39,944 nucleotides of DNA from Desulfotomaculum sp. (lineage in GTDB: Bacteria > Bacillota > Desulfotomaculia > Desulfotomaculales > Nap2-2B): assembly GCA_003485325.1 (NCBI GenBank), contig DMZI01000052.1, positions 1 to 39,944 on the forward strand, in the 5' to 3' direction. Positions 33,185 to 39,944 of this stretch are shown here, in pieces; position 1 is the first letter of the stretch, and the number at the start of each line of letters is the position of its first letter. A program made the position numbers and the translations under genes. The notes beneath the pieces are model-generated. The model was not told where the DNA came from, made no database searches, and saw nothing but the letters and a program-made list of their open reading frames with translations.

Positions 33185-34339
33185 ATGAGATTTATCCATA
33201 CTTCCGACTGGCACCTGGGGCGGATTTTTCACGGGACGCATTTAACGGATGATCAAGCTTACATACTTGAAGATTTTATCAGACTGGTCGGCAACTCAAA
33301 ACCGGATGTTATATTGATCGCCGGCGATATTTACGACCGTGCGGCGCCTCCAGCGGAGGCAGTTAACCTTCTTGATGATGTGCTTTCCCGCATCCTTTTG
33401 GACTGCCTGGTTCCGGTTATTTTAATTGCCGGCAACCACGACAGCCCCGAAAGGGTGGGGTTTGGCGCCAGGCTGTTGGCCAGACAGGGGCTCCATATTG
33501 TCGGGGTACCGGATAAAAACATTGCTCCTGTAGAAATTCGTGATGCGGACGGCCCGGTGTACATATATCCTCTGCCTTACGCCGATCCCCCGGTTGTGCG
33601 GGAAAAGTTTTCGGCCAAGGATGTTCGTGATCACAATGAGACCACGGCTTATATAATTAATCAGTTAAAATCCGGCATGCCCACCCGCGCACGTTCGATC
33701 CTGGTCGGCCACTCTTTTGTGGCGGGCGGCGAGGTCTGCGAATCGGAGCGGCCCCTTTCCATAGAAGGTTCCGGGTTTGTCGACCCGGAGCATTTTTTTG
33801 CCTTCCATTACTCCGCTCTGGGGCACCTCCACAGGCCGCAGTACATCGGGAGGGAAAATATCCGCTATTCCGGTTCCCTGATGAAATATTCCTTTTCCGA
33901 AGCGGGCCACCGGAAGTCGGTAACCCTGGTGGAAATGGACAGGCTTGGCAAAACAACCGTTGAGGAGGTCATCCTTACATCCCGCAGGGATGTCCGCTGT
34001 CTGAAGGGACTGCTCAATGATATCCTGGCCGGTCCCCGCAGCGGTGAAAGCAGGGATGACTATTTGAAGGTTACTTTGACGGACTCAGGCGCTATACTGG
34101 ACGCCATGGGCAAGCTGCGCAGCGTATACCCGAATGTGCTTCACATCGAAAGGCCGTTTCTGGCCGCGGATCTGGAACTGCGCGGTCCCGGCGGCGGGCG
34201 CGGGGGATTGAGCGAAACAGATTTATTTTCGTCTTTTTTTGAGCAGATGACGGGGACAGCCCTGTCGCCGGAACATCTCCAGGTATTTAAGGATACTGTC
34301 GAAAACCTGTACAGGCAGGAAAGGGAGGCGAATATATGA
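33185..34339 (+). CDS. sbcD: DNA exonuclease SbcD (Mre11-type nuclease)
   Basis: 384 residues. Calcineurin-like phosphodiesterase metal-binding motifs are SDWHLGRIFHG (9-19), IAGDIYDRAAPP, AGNHDSPERVGFG, GHSFVAGGE and ALGHLHRPQ, all intact. The C-terminal domain (about 280-384) is the capping/SbcC-contact region and contains a Gly-rich GPGGGRGG. With SbcC it cleaves hairpins and protein-blocked DNA ends. It overlaps sbcC by four bases (ATGA). Confidence 0.95.
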   Translation: MRFIHTSDWHLGRIFHGTHLTDDQAYILEDFIRLVGNSKPDVILIAGDIYDRAAPPAEAVNLLDDVLSRILLDCLVPVILIAGNHDSPERVGFGARLLARQGLHIVGVPDKNIAPVEIRDADGPVYIYPLPYADPPVVREKFSAKDVRDHNETTAYIINQLKSGMPTRARSILVGHSFVAGGEVCESERPLSIEGSGFVDPEHFFAFHYSALGHLHRPQYIGRENIRYSGSLMKYSFSEAGHRKSVTLVEMDRLGKTTVEEVILTSRRDVRCLKGLLNDILAGPRSGESRDDYLKVTLTDSGAILDAMGKLRSVYPNVLHIERPFLAADLELRGPGGGRGGLSETDLFSSFFEQMTGTALSPEHLQVFKDTVENLYRQEREANI

Positions 34340-37300
34340 GGCCGCTTAAGCTTACTATGAGCGCCTTCGGGCCCTATGCAGGGACACAGGTCATCGATTT
34401 CAGGGAACTGGGCAGCCGTTCCTTTTTTCTAATTCACGGGCCGACGGGTTCAGGTAAGACAACCATTCTCGACGCGATGTGTTTCGCTCTCTACGGCGAG
34501 AGCAGCGGGGCTTTGCGGGACGGCAGGCAGATGCGCAGCGATCATGCGGATTTGTCCGCGGCTACCGAATTGACCTTCGATTTCAGCATCGGCGCCGAGG
34601 TTTACCGGATCAAACGCAATCCCGAGCAGGAAAGACCGCGCCGGCGGGGCGCCGGCACAACCGTAATGAAGGCCGACGCCGCACTTTGGAAAAGGACCGG
34701 TTTGATCAATGACGATGAAGAAGGAACAGTACTGGCCAGCGGATGGAATAAAGTCACGGAAAAGATCGAAGCATTGCTGGGGTTCAAGAGCAGCCAGTTT
34801 CGCCAGGTGGTGATGCTTCCCCAGGGTGAATTCCGCAGGCTTTTAACCGCCGATTCCAAAGAGCGGCAGGTAATCCTGGAAACCCTCTTCAGGGCGGAGT
34901 TTTACCGCCGGATAGAGGATGCGCTGAAAGAATCGGCCAAAACGCTTAAAAATAACTACGACAACATGTCGCAGGGTCAAAAATTCGTCTTGAATGATTC
35001 AAAAGCCGAATCGGAAGAAGAACTCGCCCGGCGGCATGACTGGCATAAGGAACAATTAAATGAGGTAAAAAAGAAGATTGAGGCAGGCCAAAATTTAGTC
35101 AAATCGGCGCAGGAGCGGTTGAACTCCGGCATACAAGCCAAAGAAAAGCTTGATGAAAAAAAGAACGCCGAACTTGCTCTGGCCGATTTGAATTCTAAGG
35201 CAGTATATATTGACGCAAAAAGGGTTGAAGCAGCGAAGGCCAGGCAGGCTTTGAGCCTGGCGGATGTCGAAAATACTCTCAAAAGATATCAGGCGGACGC
35301 CGCTGTTGCCGTCGACGCCTATAAGAAGAAACAAAAAACAAAAAGTGAGGCGCTGAATGCTAAAGAAAGGGCTGAAAAAGTCCTGGCCGAAGAGGAGAAA
35401 AAAGGCGATGAGCGGGAAAAAGCCGGAAGAGAGGTAACCCGTCTGGAAGAACTGACCGCAAAGGTCACAGCCTTGGACGAAGCCCGCCATAAAGTTAATT
35501 TCGCTCAAAAAGAGATGAAGTCTGCTGAAACAAAGCAAAAAAAGGTTCAGTCTTCCCTTGCTGATATACAGGCTTTGATCGCCGAAAAGGACAAAGCCCA
35601 TCAGGATACGGCAGAAAAGGCAGTTCAGGCGGCGGCGCTGAAATCCGCTTATAAGGAAGCTGAACAAGTAATAACAAAAAGGCAGTCTCTCGAAAATTTA
35701 CGGGGGGAAATGGATGTAATCCTGAAAGAATTTGACACAGCCGGCAGAAAACTCAATCAGGCTGAGGAAAACTATCAAAAGGCAAAGCTGGAGTTGGCTG
35801 GTTTGCAGGAAGCATGGAACAAGGGGCAGGCGGCAATTCTAGCCGTTAATTTAACAGATGGCGCTCCCTGCCCGGTCTGCGGCTCTGTGGACCACCCTGC
35901 CCCCGCCGTGAGTAAGGCGGCGCTGCCTTCGGAAAATGATCTTAAGAAAAAACAGCTCGCTGTAACCAATCTTGAATCAGTCCGGGATAAACTGCGGGAT
36001 GCGTTAAACGGCATTAATTCCAAAAAGGCGTCTGCGGGCGGCAGGATTGAAGAATTGATACGCGAGCTGGGAGAAAAAGCAGGCCTTGATCTGGCCGTTC
36101 TCCAGGTTGCCGCGGCCAAAGACGGGGACCTGCTGCAGGAGGCGGAAGACGCCGTAAAAGTTTCCGCCCGGCTGGCTAAAGAACTTGAAGAACTGAGGAA
36201 AAAGGAAAAATCGGCTGTTGACCAGCTTGAGATTTCTAAAAAGGATTTTCAGGACGCTAAAACCGCCTTTGAGTCGGCACAGGCCATAGCCCTGGAGAGG
36301 GAGTCGGGAATTCCGGCGGATTTGCGTGATCTGTTGTTCCTGCAAAAGGTCCAGAAAGACGCCAGAGACAGGCGGGAGCGGTTGATTGCCGCTTACGAGC
36401 GGGCCAGAAAAACGGCCGAGGAAGCAAACCAGGCTCTGGCCAGGGCAGAAACCGCTGAGATGGAAGCAAAAGAGGCAGCCCGGTTGGCCGTAGAACGGGC
36501 CGGGAGTGAAAAGGATAATTTTCAGCAGAGATTAACAGCGGCGGGCTTCACAGCTCTCAATGACTACCAGGATGCCAAAAGGACGCCGGAAGAAACCGGC
36601 AAGCTGGAGAAAGAGATTAAGGAATTTGACGGAAGCCTGAGCGCGGCCAAAGACCGCCTTGTACGGGCCATCCGGGGCGCCGAAGGTTTAAGTGAACCCG
36701 ATCTTGAAAAATTTGCTGCCGCTCTGGCCGAAGCGGAAAACGAGTGGAAGCAGGCTCTAAAAGAGGGGGCGCAGCTTGAAGAACAAACGGGCCGGGAGGC
36801 CGGGTGGCTTAAAAAGCTTGCCGAAATTGAAGTCTCTTTAAAAGAATTGGAAAGCCGCTATGCAGTCATCGGGCATCTTTCAGAGGTGGCCAACGGAAGG
36901 AATCCCTACGGGCTGACTTTTCAGCGCTTTGTGCTGGGGGCCCTGCTGGATGACGTGCTTGTTGCCGCCACCCGCCGGCTGCAGTTGATGAGCCGCGGCC
37001 GCTACCACCTGCAGCGGACCATGGACAGGGCGCGCAGCAATGCCGCCGGAGGCCTGGATCTGGAGGTCTTTGACACATACACGGGTTTGGCAAGGGGCGT
37101 GGCCACCCTGTCCGGGGGCGAGACCTTTCTGGCCTCTTTATCCCTCGCTCTGGGCCTGGCGGATGTAGTGCAGTCGTACTCCGGCGGTATCTACCTGGAC
37201 ACCATCTTTATAGACGAAGGGTTCGGCGCTCTTGATCCCGAGTCCCTGGACTTTGCCGTCAGGGCCTTGATAGATCTGCAGAAAGGCGGCCGCCTGGTGG

Positions 37301-37401
37301 GCATTATCTCCCACGTTCCTGAACTCAAGGAAATCATCGACGCCAGGCTGGAAATCAGCGCCGGCAAAAAGGGCAGCACAGCCAAATTCAAGCTGGCGTA
37401 A
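34336..37401 (+). CDS. sbcC: DNA exonuclease SbcC (Rad50-type ATPase)
   Basis: 1021 residues, normal length. Walker A is GPTGSGKTTILDAM (about 35), followed by long Lys/Glu/Ala-rich coiled coils on both sides of a zinc hook CPVC at residues 512-515 (CPVCGSVDHP). The C-terminal lobe has the signature TLSGGETFLASLSLALG, Walker B IFIDEGFGALD and the D-loop and H-loop (IISHV). It works with SbcD as a tethering and nuclease complex. No defects are visible. Confidence 0.95.
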   Translation: MRPLKLTMSAFGPYAGTQVIDFRELGSRSFFLIHGPTGSGKTTILDAMCFALYGESSGALRDGRQMRSDHADLSAATELTFDFSIGAEVYRIKRNPEQERPRRRGAGTTVMKADAALWKRTGLINDDEEGTVLASGWNKVTEKIEALLGFKSSQFRQVVMLPQGEFRRLLTADSKERQVILETLFRAEFYRRIEDALKESAKTLKNNYDNMSQGQKFVLNDSKAESEEELARRHDWHKEQLNEVKKKIEAGQNLVKSAQERLNSGIQAKEKLDEKKNAELALADLNSKAVYIDAKRVEAAKARQALSLADVENTLKRYQADAAVAVDAYKKKQKTKSEALNAKERAEKVLAEEEKKGDEREKAGREVTRLEELTAKVTALDEARHKVNFAQKEMKSAETKQKKVQSSLADIQALIAEKDKAHQDTAEKAVQAAALKSAYKEAEQVITKRQSLENLRGEMDVILKEFDTAGRKLNQAEENYQKAKLELAGLQEAWNKGQAAILAVNLTDGAPCPVCGSVDHPAPAVSKAALPSENDLKKKQLAVTNLESVRDKLRDALNGINSKKASAGGRIEELIRELGEKAGLDLAVLQVAAAKDGDLLQEAEDAVKVSARLAKELEELRKKEKSAVDQLEISKKDFQDAKTAFESAQAIALERESGIPADLRDLLFLQKVQKDARDRRERLIAAYERARKTAEEANQALARAETAEMEAKEAARLAVERAGSEKDNFQQRLTAAGFTALNDYQDAKRTPEETGKLEKEIKEFDGSLSAAKDRLVRAIRGAEGLSEPDLEKFAAALAEAENEWKQALKEGAQLEEQTGREAGWLKKLAEIEVSLKELESRYAVIGHLSEVANGRNPYGLTFQRFVLGALLDDVLVAATRRLQLMSRGRYHLQRTMDRARSNAAGGLDLEVFDTYTGLARGVATLSGGETFLASLSLALGLADVVQSYSGGIYLDTIFIDEGFGALDPESLDFAVRALIDLQKGGRLVGIISHVPELKEIIDARLEISAGKKGSTAKFKLA

Positions 37402-37408
37402 GAACAGT

Positions 37409-37606
37409 GTAGTTTTTTCCGAACAGATACTGGTCGATTTGATTTCTCAGGGATTTTCAGGCCAGGAACTGCTGAAGAGATTCAACGAGCAGAGTAAAAG
37501 GATACGCCCTGCTGTGAGGAAACTCATATCGGAAGCGGATGACCTGGTAAAAAGCAATAAGGGAAAAATATCACTTGACGAATTGCTTGGCGCGGAGGAC
37601 CAGTAA
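37409..37606 (+). pseudogene. Decayed antitoxin gene (no start codon)
   Basis: The frame reads VVFSEQILVDLISQGFSGQE-like sequence and ends in ISLDELLGAEDQ before TAA 37606, the pattern of small type II antitoxins paired with RelE/ParE toxins. The first codon of the homology is GTA at 37409, where a GTG or ATG is expected, and no other start is in frame. It lies immediately after sbcC and before a broken toxin gene, so the pair is dead. Confidence 0.6.
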
Positions 37607-37610
37607 ATGT

Positions 37611-37765
37611 ATGTATGAACTCCGTTTTACGAAAGCAGCCGAGAGATATTTTTAAAAGATCAGGGATATTCCAAAAAAAATTAAACATCGTACAAGATCG
37701 GTTAAAACGGTCTGTTATTTTATGTTTTGAAGCAAAGGAAAAGGACATTATCGGTGATTATTGAT
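37611..37765 (+). pseudogene. Decayed RelE/ParE-type toxin gene
   Basis: From ATG 37611 the protein starts MYELRFTKAAERYF, typical of RelE/ParE toxins, then hits TAA at 37653-37655. Homology continues in the same frame (KIRDIPKKIKHR) and ends near EKDIIGDY at about 37765 after a further stop, and it is much shorter than the usual 85-95 residues. A nonsense mutation and deletions explain it. Confidence 0.6.
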
Positions 37766-37914
37766 TAAGGCTGATGTTGATTTGATATAAAAAACTAACC
37801 AGCGTTTTCCCGGAATTACGCATTACGCCGCTTAGACAACAATTATATTTTTGCCTATCGGTGCGTTTTAACCAAATGACTTGTGTTTAGTGAAATCTTG
37901 ATGAAGCAAAAGAA

Positions 37915-37953
37915 AAAGACAAGCAACGGAATTTGTTGTTTGTCTTTCTTTTT
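37915..37953 (+). terminator. Intrinsic terminator downstream of the dead TA pair
   Basis: A 13-pair stem with one G-U (AAAGACAAGCAAC / GTTGTTTGTCTTT), a 7-base loop GGAATTT and a CTTTTT tail. The stretch 37766-38064 holds no gene apart from this; AAGGAGG at 37971 is followed by an ATG at 37979, but its frame closes within a few codons. Confidence 0.75.
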
Positions 37954-38064
37954 GACAAATACAGAAAAAAAGGAGGAATATGGTAACAATATGTAGAACG
38001 AATAAAGAAGTTGCCTTATTTCGGAATCGCATATCAAAAGAAGCAGACAAGCCGGAAATACGAT

Positions 38065-38309
38065 TTAACAACTGCCCGTAAGGGCAATCTCTAATTTCCT
38101 GGCGATGGCCTTGTTGAGATCGTCATAAGAATCCCAAATGTTAAGGGGCAAGTTTTGTCCGCATACCAATCCGAAATACTGCTTCATTAACTCAAACAGC
38201 TGACTTGCGGTGGAACCGGTGCGGGTAGTGATCCAGCTGTCGTTTATATTCACAATCTCATGGGCGACAATGTTACGGGTTTGTTTTTCAAAGTCACGTA
38301 TCTTGTTAG
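38065..38309 (-). pseudogene. C-terminal fragment of a HEPN-domain protein (Csm6-like?)
   Basis: About 80 residues remain. They include TRNIVAHEIV, a HEPN RNase motif of the R-x4-H type (R16, H21 counting from a GTG start supplied by the neighbouring intron sequence), and a helical tail ending NKAIARKLEIALTGSC. The reading is reminiscent of the C-terminal HEPN domain of CRISPR ancillary RNases Csm6/Csx1, but the CARF part is missing and no CRISPR array is in the window, so other HEPN families are possible. The front is cut off exactly where group II intron sequence begins. Confidence 0.5.
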
Positions 38310-38771
38310 TTAAGCCGAACACGAGAGGAAGCGGAGGCGGCCTTGGAGGTGGTAAGTGATCTGCTAAGCCGGATGAAGCTTCGGTTATCTCTTGAGAAAA
38401 CGATTATCAGCAGCTTTCAGGAGGGATTTAACTTTCTGGGGTTCCACTTTGGAAAACGCCATGTGGGCGTAGGTAAGAAGTCGTTGAAATCAGTCTATGC
38501 GAAAGTTCGACAATTAACACAGCGGAATCAGGGAAACATACCGATAGAGAGAGTTATTGCCGAACTAAATCCGAAGATTGAGGGGTGGGCGAATTATCAT
38601 CGCTATGTAAACAACATCAGTCTTTTCCGATCTCTGGACAGGTGGGTGCGTAACCGGGTGCGGGCGTATATACGCCGTCAATGGCGGGACCGTGGCAGAT
38701 GGAAAATCTACTCGTCGGAGGAATTAGACCGCATGGGTTTAGCACGCATGGAATGGAAGATACCTAGCTAG
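38310..38771 (+). pseudogene. ltrA: Group II intron reverse transcriptase/maturase, C-terminal remnant
   Basis: The open frame starts abruptly at 38310 (LSRTREEAEAALEVVSD, the RT segment after the missing YADD active site) and continues through LEKTIISSFQEGFNFLGFHF and the maturase domain (LNPKIEGWANYHRYVN, FRSLDRWVRNRVRAYIRRQW) to a normal end. About the first two-thirds of the roughly 420-residue protein is missing, including the catalytic aspartates, so it cannot reverse-transcribe. The gene finder start at TTG 38343 is not biological. Confidence 0.85.
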
Positions 38772-38900
38772 GTACTATCAACTCAAGCTCTTTGGTATCC
38801 CTGCTAAGGGATAGCATTGGGGCCGCCGGATGCGGGAAAACTGCATGTCCGGTGACAACGGGGGCTGGCGTCGCGCGAGTGGAGCCTTCTACCCAATAGG
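38772..38900 (+). mobile_element. 3' end of a truncated group II intron (domains IV-VI)
   Basis: After the maturase stop comes a short hairpin (TATCCCTGCTAAGGGATA) and then a domain V-like helix, GCCGGATGCGGGAAAACTGC with GCATGTCCGGT, which has the GAAA tetraloop. The 3' boundary near CTTCTACCCAAT (about 38892-38904) is estimated. The 5' half of the intron is absent, so it cannot splice or move by itself. Confidence 0.7.
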
Positions 38901-39018
38901 AGAATTCTGATAGTGACGAACCGGGTCCCGGCACGGGATACTCCTAAAAAGTAGGAACAGTAGTATGGTTGACATTATGTCTACTGGTATGATAGCATTA
39001 AACCGAGAGGTGTTGTCA

Positions 39019-39258
39019 ATGAGCAGCAAGATTACAATTAGTTTATCTTCAACACTCATAACCGTTCTTGATCAGTTAGCCTGTCAGTGGGCTACTACGA
39101 GAAGCGGCGCGGTGGCCGAACTTCTGCGCCGGATCAAACAGGAAGAGATGGAAAAAGAATTGGCAGAGGGGTACACTGTCTTGTTGGAGGTTAACCTGAA
39201 AGAAGCCGAGGCATTCCTTTCAGCGCAGTCCGAGGTGGTCTTGCATGAGAGAAGTTAG
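39019..39258 (+). CDS. mazE: Ribbon-helix-helix antitoxin, MazE type
   Basis: 79 residues from ATG 39019, chosen over an upstream in-frame ATG (38965) because GAGAGGTG sits just before it and the RHH fold begins there (SKITISLSSTLITVLDQLA, then TTRSGAVAELLRRIKQEEME). The RHH N-terminus binds the operator DNA; the acidic C-terminal tail (NLKEAEAFLSAQSE) neutralises the toxin. The stop lies 14 bases inside the toxin gene, typical of coupled TA pairs. The pair is likely autoregulated. Confidence 0.88.
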   Translation: MSSKITISLSSTLITVLDQLACQWATTRSGAVAELLRRIKQEEMEKELAEGYTVLLEVNLKEAEAFLSAQSEVVLHERS

Positions 39259-39589
39259 ACGCGGCGATATTTTCCTGGTGGACTTCAATCCGGCGAGAGG
39301 CAGCGAGCAGGCAGGCTACAGACCAGCCGTCATTATTCAGAACAACGTTGGTAATAAGTACGGTTCTACTGTCATTATAGCGGTGGTAACCACGGCTGCG
39401 ATTAAAATCTACCCTTTTCTGGTCAGGTTGGAAGCCGGGGAAGGTGGTCTGGAAAGAGAGAGTGCGGTCAATGCCGCTCAAATTATCACTGTCGATAAGT
39501 CCCGCCTGGTCAAAAAGATAGGTGCTCTTTCGCCGGAGAAAATGGACGAAGTAAACCGCGTTTTAAAGATAAGCCTGGATTTGCACTGA
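39245..39589 (+). CDS. mazF: MazF/PemK-type endoribonuclease toxin
   Basis: 114 residues with the MazF fold: RRGDIFLVDFNPARGSEQAGYRPAVIIQNN at the start (the RGDI/VxxxPxxGxEQxGxRPxVIxxN signature, with the catalytic Arg in GYRP), then VTTAAIKIYPFLVRL, SAVNAAQIITVDKSRLVKKIG and the LSPEKMDEVNRVLKISLDL helix. It cleaves single-stranded mRNA at short motifs and is held by the upstream antitoxin. It appears intact, unlike the dead pair at 37409. Confidence 0.93.
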   Translation: MREVRRGDIFLVDFNPARGSEQAGYRPAVIIQNNVGNKYGSTVIIAVVTTAAIKIYPFLVRLEAGEGGLERESAVNAAQIITVDKSRLVKKIGALSPEKMDEVNRVLKISLDLH

Positions 39590-39837
39590 AAAAGGGGTAA
39601 TGTTAAAACTTTGTATAAAATCATTCCTAACCCAACTTTCGGCAAAACAGTCCTAAAAAGGCCTGAAATTGACCTTTCGGAGACCGCAAAGCCTTGAAAT
39701 TACTGGACTTGACTTTGAAAATCCAAAAGTAGTGACCTAATATTTTCTTGTACTATTGAGTTGCTGTAAAATAACTATGGGTAATCACCAGTAATCACCA
39801 GGCGAAAGAACAAGGATTTTTTCTTTGGAGAAAAGAA
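39590..39837. other. Intergenic stretch between mazF and the transposase
   Basis: No gene is visible. It contains the direct repeat GTAATCACCA GTAATCACCA (39781-39800). The left end of the insertion element must lie here or just upstream, but I could not identify an inverted repeat without its right end. Confidence 0.4.
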
Positions 39838-39881
39838 AGAAACCTCCAATGCGATCCGCCAAGAAAACAAAGGAGGTTTCT
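39838..39881 (+). promoter_or_regulatory. Hairpin sequestering the transposase ribosome binding site
   Basis: A perfect 10-bp inverted repeat, AGAAACCTCC (39838-39847) and GGAGGTTTCT (39872-39881), places the GGAGG of the downstream gene in a stem. Such hairpins keep read-through transcripts of insertion sequences from being translated. Confidence 0.7.
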
Positions 39882-39884
39882 TCG

Positions 39885-39944
39885 ATGAATACAGCACCTC
39901 GACTCCAAACAGCCGCCGACCACTTTAAAGAAAGCCCCTGGCTG
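39885..39944 (+). CDS. Transposase, 5' end only (runs off the window)
   Basis: ATG 39885 behind a GGAGG site opens a frame reading MNTAPRLQTAADHFKESPWL to the window edge. Twenty residues are too few to assign a family. The RBS-masking hairpin, the repeated flank and the degenerating surroundings argue for an insertion sequence transposase. Confidence 0.5.
   Translation, partial: MNTAPRLQTAADHFKESPWL

Noticed and set aside
38969..38993. TTGACA / TATGAT as the mazEF promoter
   Set aside because: The spacer is only 13 bases, too short for a standard sigma-A promoter.
1..39944. CRISPR arrays, tRNA or rRNA genes
   Set aside because: No regularly spaced repeats and no recognisable tRNA or rRNA sequence were seen on reading both strands.

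Overview
The window looks like a chromosome segment from an anaerobic, spore-former-type Firmicute of the Desulfotomaculum/Pelotomaculum kind. This is an inference from gene content, moderate GC, TTG/GTG starts with strong Shine-Dalgarno sites and S-layer (SLH) proteins; no rRNA or marker gene fixes the taxon. The dominant theme is tungsten/molybdenum cofactor biology serving one large enzyme complex.

Layout. (1) 177-3818, minus: a soluble multi-PAS/GAF histidine kinase. (2) 4427-12235, minus: one apparent operon, in transcription order a 1032-aa SLH surface protein with two near-identical 222-aa repeats, a membrane-anchored Ig-like protein, a BtuCD/FecCD-class ABC importer (permease, ATPase, lipoprotein) and a bacterial homologue of the N-terminal part of archaeal TiaS. 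Two Moco-family riboswitches in series, each followed by its own terminator, precede it (12322-12650). (3) 12793-15355, plus: a divergent Moco/Tuco-type riboswitch and terminator, then tupABC for tungstate uptake. (4) 15543-18728: two moeA genes, the second fused to a periplasmic-binding-protein-like domain. (5) 18729-20739: a debris zone with an orphan FN3 module, a fourth intact riboswitch ahead of a small HEAT-like protein, and two riboswitch relics. (6) 20740-32287, plus: a complete class II benzoyl-CoA reductase locus, bamB-bamC-bamD-fdhD-bamE-bamF-bamG-bamH-bamI. bamE and bamF each carry an in-frame UGA at a position where relatives have cysteine, so both are read as selenoproteins. A TTGACA-N17-TTTAAT promoter lies upstream. 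(7) 32486-37401: a GyrI-like protein and sbcDC. (8) 37409-39944: an accessory tail with a dead toxin-antitoxin pair, a HEPN-domain fragment fused to a group II intron remnant, an intact MazEF-type pair, and the start of a transposase with a hairpin over its ribosome binding site.

How it fits together. BamB needs a tungsten pterin cofactor. TupABC supplies tungstate, the MoeA proteins insert metal into the pterin, FdhD (inside the bam operon) may sulfurate the cofactor, and Moco/Tuco riboswitches gate metal uptake. The most interesting proposal is that the minus-strand SLH / Ig-like / BtuCD-class importer / TiaS-like operon is a second, surface-assisted tungstate or molybdate acquisition system under dual riboswitch control. 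That rests on the riboswitches and the neighbourhood, not on direct evidence of substrate.
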